DNA from: Thermomonas sp.
GTDB taxonomy: Bacteria; Pseudomonadota; Gammaproteobacteria; Xanthomonadales; Xanthomonadaceae
Direction: 5' to 3'
Assembly: GCA_024711415.1 (NCBI GenBank)
Contig: JANJSW010000148.1
Span: 1 to 10,111 of the forward strand
DNA length: 10,111 bases
Shown here one piece after another: positions 7,813 to 10,111 of the stretch. The translations under genes and the position numbers were made by a program. The notes beneath the pieces are model-generated. The model saw only the letters and a list, made by a program, of their open reading frames with translations. It was not told where the DNA came from and did not search any database. How positions within the stretch are numbered: position 1 is the first letter of the stretch; the number at the start of each line of letters is the position of its first letter.

Positions 7813-7854
7813 GGCCGCGTGGGCACGCCGGGGTCAGTCGTGCCGGCCGCGTGG
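7813..7854. promoter_or_regulatory. Operator-like repeat upstream of the regulator-PPK2 pair
   Basis: GGCCGCGTGG occurs twice as a direct repeat (7813-7822 and 7845-7854, 32 nt start to start). Between and touching them is the inverted repeat GGCACG (7822-7827) / CGTGCC (7839-7844). The block lies about 50-90 nt before the regulator start. A weak minus-strand -10-like TACACT sits at 7792-7797, which would put the repeats over the -35 region. It could be a binding site for the XRE-type protein; chance in GC-rich DNA is not excluded. Confidence 0.35.
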
Positions 7855-7884
7855 ACGTGCTGCGGAATCAGCCCGCGATGCGGC

Positions 7885-8328
7885 TCAAAGCGCCAGCGAA
7901 TACCACTGCGTGGCGTCCTCGTGCCAGCCGGCCGCGCGGTACAGCGCCCGCGCCGCGGCGTTGTCACGCGCGGTCTCCAGCGAAATCCCGGCGGCGCCGT
8001 CGGCGCGGGCGAAGTCTGCGGCGGCATCCATCAGTGCGCGGGCCACGCCGCCGCGGCGGTTCGTCGGCAGTACGTAGAGGTCGTTGAGGATCCAGGTGCG
8101 GGCCAGCCGGACCGAGGAGAACATCGGGTAGAGCTGCACGAAGCCGACCATGTCGGCGCCGCGGCGCGCCACCAGCACCATCGATTCGCCCACCCGCAGG
8201 CGGCTGCGCAGCCAATCGCGGGCGGCCGCAACATCGGACGGCTGGCCGTAGAACTGGCGGTAGGCGTCGAACAGGGCGGCCAGCGCATCGAGGTCGGCGG
8301 GGCCGGCGCGGGAAATCGAAATCGTCAT
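7885..8328 (-). CDS. GNAT family N-acetyltransferase
   Basis: The protein is 147 aa. It opens with ISISRAGPADLDALAALFDAYRQF-like sequence, normal for GNAT enzymes. It carries the beta4/motif A region NDLYVLPTNRRGGVARAL (82-99), where RRGGVA is the acetyl-CoA pyrophosphate loop, and then ETARDNAAARALYRAAGW (118-135), the usual motif B. It should transfer an acetyl group from acetyl-CoA to an amine; the substrate is unknown. The start at 8328 was chosen because AAGGGA (8334-8339) sits 5 nt before it and the fold begins there. The longer in-frame start at 8388 would add 20 residues reading through a palindrome. It lies 64 nt downstream of prfA on the same strand, the place where many proteobacteria have prmC, but it is not a methyltransferase. 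Confidence 0.88.
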   Translation of the reverse strand: MTISISRAGPADLDALAALFDAYRQFYGQPSDVAAARDWLRSRLRVGESMVLVARRGADMVGFVQLYPMFSSVRLARTWILNDLYVLPTNRRGGVARALMDAAADFARADGAAGISLETARDNAAARALYRAAGWHEDATQWYSLAL

Positions 8329-8333
8329 GGGAA

Positions 8334-8339
8334 TCCCTT
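8334..8339 (-). promoter_or_regulatory. Ribosome binding site deciding the GNAT start
   Basis: AAGGGA on the minus strand, 5 nt before the ATG at 8328, favours the 147-aa form over the start at 8388. Confidence 0.6.
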
Positions 8340-8347
8340 GTTCGTCG

Positions 8348-8365
8348 TGCCCGCGGCTGCGGGCA
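8348..8365. repeat. Short REP-like palindrome between prfA and the GNAT gene
   Basis: TGCCCGC / GCGGGCA form a 7-bp stem with a GGCT loop, inside CGTCG...ATCC flanks. The layout resembles the short intergenic palindromes of the CGTCATTCCCGC / GCGGGAATCC type common in proteobacterial genomes. There is no T-run, so it is not a standard terminator, but it may stabilise or attenuate the prfA message. Only one copy is in the window. Confidence 0.45.
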
Positions 8366-8392
8366 TCCGGTGTGCTGGCCGTCGCCAATGCA

Positions 8393-9481
8393 TCAAGCCT
8401 CGCGCGCCAGCTGCGCCAAGGCTTCAGCCTGCTGTTCCTGCTGCAGGCGAAGGACCAGCGGGCCGAGGTCGCCTTCGAGGATGTTCGGCAGGTCGTACAG
8501 GGTCAGCCCTTCCACGCGGTGGTCGGTGATCCGGCCCTGCGGGTAGTTGTAGGTGCGGATGCGCTGGCTGCGGTCGCCACTACCCACCTGCAGCTTGCGG
8601 TCGGCGGCGGTGGCGGCGGCGCGCCTTTCCAATTCTGCTTCCACCAGCATCGCCTGCAGGCGCTTCATCGCCTTGTCGCGGTTGGCGTGCTGGCTGCGCT
8701 CGGTCTGCGATTCCACCACCACGCCGGTGGGCAGGTGGGTGATGCGGATCGCCGATTCGGTCTTGTTGACGTGCTGGCCGCCGGCGCCGGAGCTGCGGAA
8801 CGTATCCACCTTCAGGTCGGCGGGATTGATGACGATCTCGGCATCGCCACCGCTTTCCAGCGCGATGATCGCCACCGTCGCCGCCGAGGTGTGGATGCGG
8901 CCCTGCGATTCGGTGGCGGGCACCCGCTGCACGCGGTGGGTGCCGGATTCGTATTTCAGCTGCGCGTAGGCGCCAGCGCCTTCGATGCGGGCGACGATTT
9001 CCTTGTAGCCACCGTGTTCGCCGGGATTGGCCGACTCCACCTCGACCCGCCAGCCCTGCGTCTCGGCATAGCGGGCGTACATGCGGAACAGGTCGCCGGC
9101 GAAGATCGCTGCCTCGTCGCCGCCGGTGCCGGCACGCACTTCCAGGTACAGGCCGCCATCGTCGCGCGCGTCCTTCGGCACCAGCTGCGCCAGCAGTTCG
9201 CCCTCCAGCTGGGCGAGGCGGGCGGTGGCGGTTTCGATCTCGTCATCGGCCAGTTCGCGCAGTTCGGGGTCCTCGCGCATCGCCTGCGCGGCAGCCAGGT
9301 CCTCGCGGGCCTGTGCCTCCGCGGCCAGCGCGTCGGCCACCGGCTGCAGGCCGGCGAATTCGCGCGAGAGGCTGCGGAAGCGCGTCTGGTCGGCGGCCAC
9401 CGCCGGGTCGGCCAACAGGCGCTCCACTTCCTCGCGCCGTTCCAGCAGCGCTTCCAGCTTGCGGCGCAGGGCAGGGGTCAT
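8393..9481 (-). CDS. prfA: Peptide chain release factor 1 (RF1)
   Basis: The protein is 362 aa, normal for RF1 (E. coli 360). The codon-recognition tripeptide PAT is at 188-190 in [16 protein letters not shown], which marks RF1 (UAA/UAG) rather than RF2 (SPF). The GGQ motif that triggers peptide release is at 234-236 in [16 protein letters not shown]. The N-terminal helical domain (about 1-100) and the acidic GTGGDEA segment (118-124) are also typical. It acts in the ribosomal A site. The ATG overlaps the hemA stop as ATGA, the classic hemA-prfA arrangement, so translation is coupled. Confidence 0.98.
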   Translation of the reverse strand: MTPALRRKLEALLERREEVERLLADPAVAADQTRFRSLSREFAGLQPVADALAAEAQAREDLAAAQAMREDPELRELADDEIETATARLAQLEGELLAQLVPKDARDDGGLYLEVRAGTGGDEAAIFAGDLFRMYARYAETQGWRVEVESANPGEHGGYKEIVARIEGAGAYAQLKYESGTHRVQRVPATESQGRIHTSAATVAIIALESGGDAEIVINPADLKVDTFRSSGAGGQHVNKTESAIRITHLPTGVVVESQTERSQHANRDKAMKRLQAMLVEAELERRAAATAADRKLQVGSGDRSQRIRTYNYPQGRITDHRVEGLTLYDLPNILEGDLGPLVLRLQQEQQAEALAQLAREA

Positions 9482-10111
9482 GCGTCGGCGTCGCCCTTGC
9501 CGGCGGTGAACAGGCGGATCGCCGCCTCGCCGAGCGCGGCGTCCTCGCGCAGCGCGGCGCTGGGCGCGTGCAGCAGCTTGTTGGTCAGGGTGTGCGCCAG
9601 CAGGTCCAGCACCTCCGCAGGATCGCGGCCGGCGGCAAGCTGCGCGCGCGCCTTGGCCAGCGCCTGCGCCTGCACCGCCTGGCCGTGCTCGCGCAGGCGG
9701 CGCAGCGGGGCCGCTGCATCGCCCTGGCCGAGTGCGGAAATGAAGCGTGAAGCGTGCACCTCGATGATCGCCTCGGCCTGCTCGGCGGCATTGCGCCGGG
9801 CGGCGCGGTTGTCCTCGATCGCCCGCTCCAGGTCGTCGACCGTGTACAGGAAGACGTCGCGCAGGCTGGCGACGTCCTCGGCGATGTCGCGCGGTACCGC
9901 CAGGTCCAGCAGCAGCATCGGCCGGTGCCTACGCGAGCGCAGCGCCTGCTCGACCTGCGCGCGCTGCAGGATCGGCTGGCGCGCTGCGGTGGCGGAAATG
10001 ACGATGTCGGCCTCGGCCAGGTGCCGGTCCAGTTCCTCCAGCGGCAACGCGAAGCCGCCGTGACGCCGGGCCAGGTCCTGCGCGTGGGCGAGCGTGCGGT
10101 TGGCGATCAGC
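9478..10111 (-). CDS. hemA: Glutamyl-tRNA reductase, C-terminal half (5' end outside window)
   Basis: The last 210 codons of hemA are visible; the full protein is usually about 420-430 aa. The visible part opens with [16 protein letters not shown], part of the NADPH-binding Rossmann domain. [15 protein letters not shown] and [16 protein letters not shown] follow, then [18 protein letters not shown], which starts the dimerisation helix. HemA reduces glutamyl-tRNA to glutamate-1-semialdehyde, the first committed step of the C5 route to haem and other tetrapyrroles. No ATG start lies in this part; the TTG at 10047 is an internal Leu codon, not a start. Linkage to prfA confirms the call. Confidence 0.97.
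   Translation of the reverse strand, partial: LIANRTLAHAQDLARRHGGFALPLEELDRHLAEADIVISATAARQPILQRAQVEQALRSRRHRPMLLLDLAVPRDIAEDVASLRDVFLYTVDDLERAIEDNRAARRNAAEQAEAIIEVHASRFISALGQGDAAAPLRRLREHGQAVQAQALAKARAQLAAGRDPAEVLDLLAHTLTNKLLHAPSAALREDAALGEAAIRLFTAGKGDADA

Noticed and set aside
9585..10047. Separate short gene starting with TTG at 10047
   Set aside because: The frame is open to the window edge and continues the HemA sequence upstream, so this TTG is an internal Leu codon.
8327..10063. Long plus-strand open frame (578 codons) opposite prfA and hemA
   Set aside because: It runs across two well-identified genes and its product is low-complexity with no motif, so it is a shadow of the codon bias.

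Overview
The window is GC-rich chromosomal DNA with 13 tightly packed protein genes on both strands. The first and last run off the ends. It looks like a member of the Xanthomonadaceae/Lysobacteraceae (Lysobacter, Luteimonas, Thermomonas or Pseudoxanthomonas type). This is inferred from the high GC, a secreted M4 protease with two C-terminal PPC domains, a TPR-sulfotransferase, a DUF2069 protein beside a WrbA-type flavoprotein, and the hemA-prfA pair. I saw no tRNA, rRNA, CRISPR array, transposase or phage gene. No stretch over 300 bases lacks a gene.

Layout. (1) 1-1304, plus strand: the 3' part of a secreted thermolysin/LasB-like metalloprotease, followed by a hairpin and a strong, probably bidirectional, terminator. 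(2) 1424-4451, minus strand: an operon transcribed as WrbA-like flavoprotein, small DUF2069 membrane protein, TPR-sulfotransferase and single-domain asparaginase. The first three overlap by 1-4 nt. (3) 4526-6649, plus strand and divergent from (2): YihY/BrkB-type membrane protein, TlpA-like lipoprotein thioredoxin and acylphosphatase, with junctions of a few nt. (4) 6656-7761, minus strand: an XRE/Cro-type regulator translationally coupled to a type 2 polyphosphate kinase. Its 3' end meets the acylphosphatase gene with only 6 nt between the stop codons. (5) 7885-10111, minus strand: hemA (3' part), prfA and a GNAT acetyltransferase.

How the genes fit together. hemA/prfA is a classic housekeeping pair (tetrapyrrole synthesis and translation termination). 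WrbA, TlpA-like thioredoxin and PPK2 suggest redox and energy-stress housekeeping, but only adjacency links them. The least understood pieces are the TPR-sulfotransferase and half-length asparaginase at the end of the WrbA operon, and the regulator-PPK2 pair with an operator-like repeat upstream.

The region reads mainly as conserved chromosomal backbone. I did not find a clear new multi-gene system. The best leads are the regulator-PPK2 unit, the one-domain asparaginase and the orphan TPR-sulfotransferase. All 13 visible stop codons are TGA.
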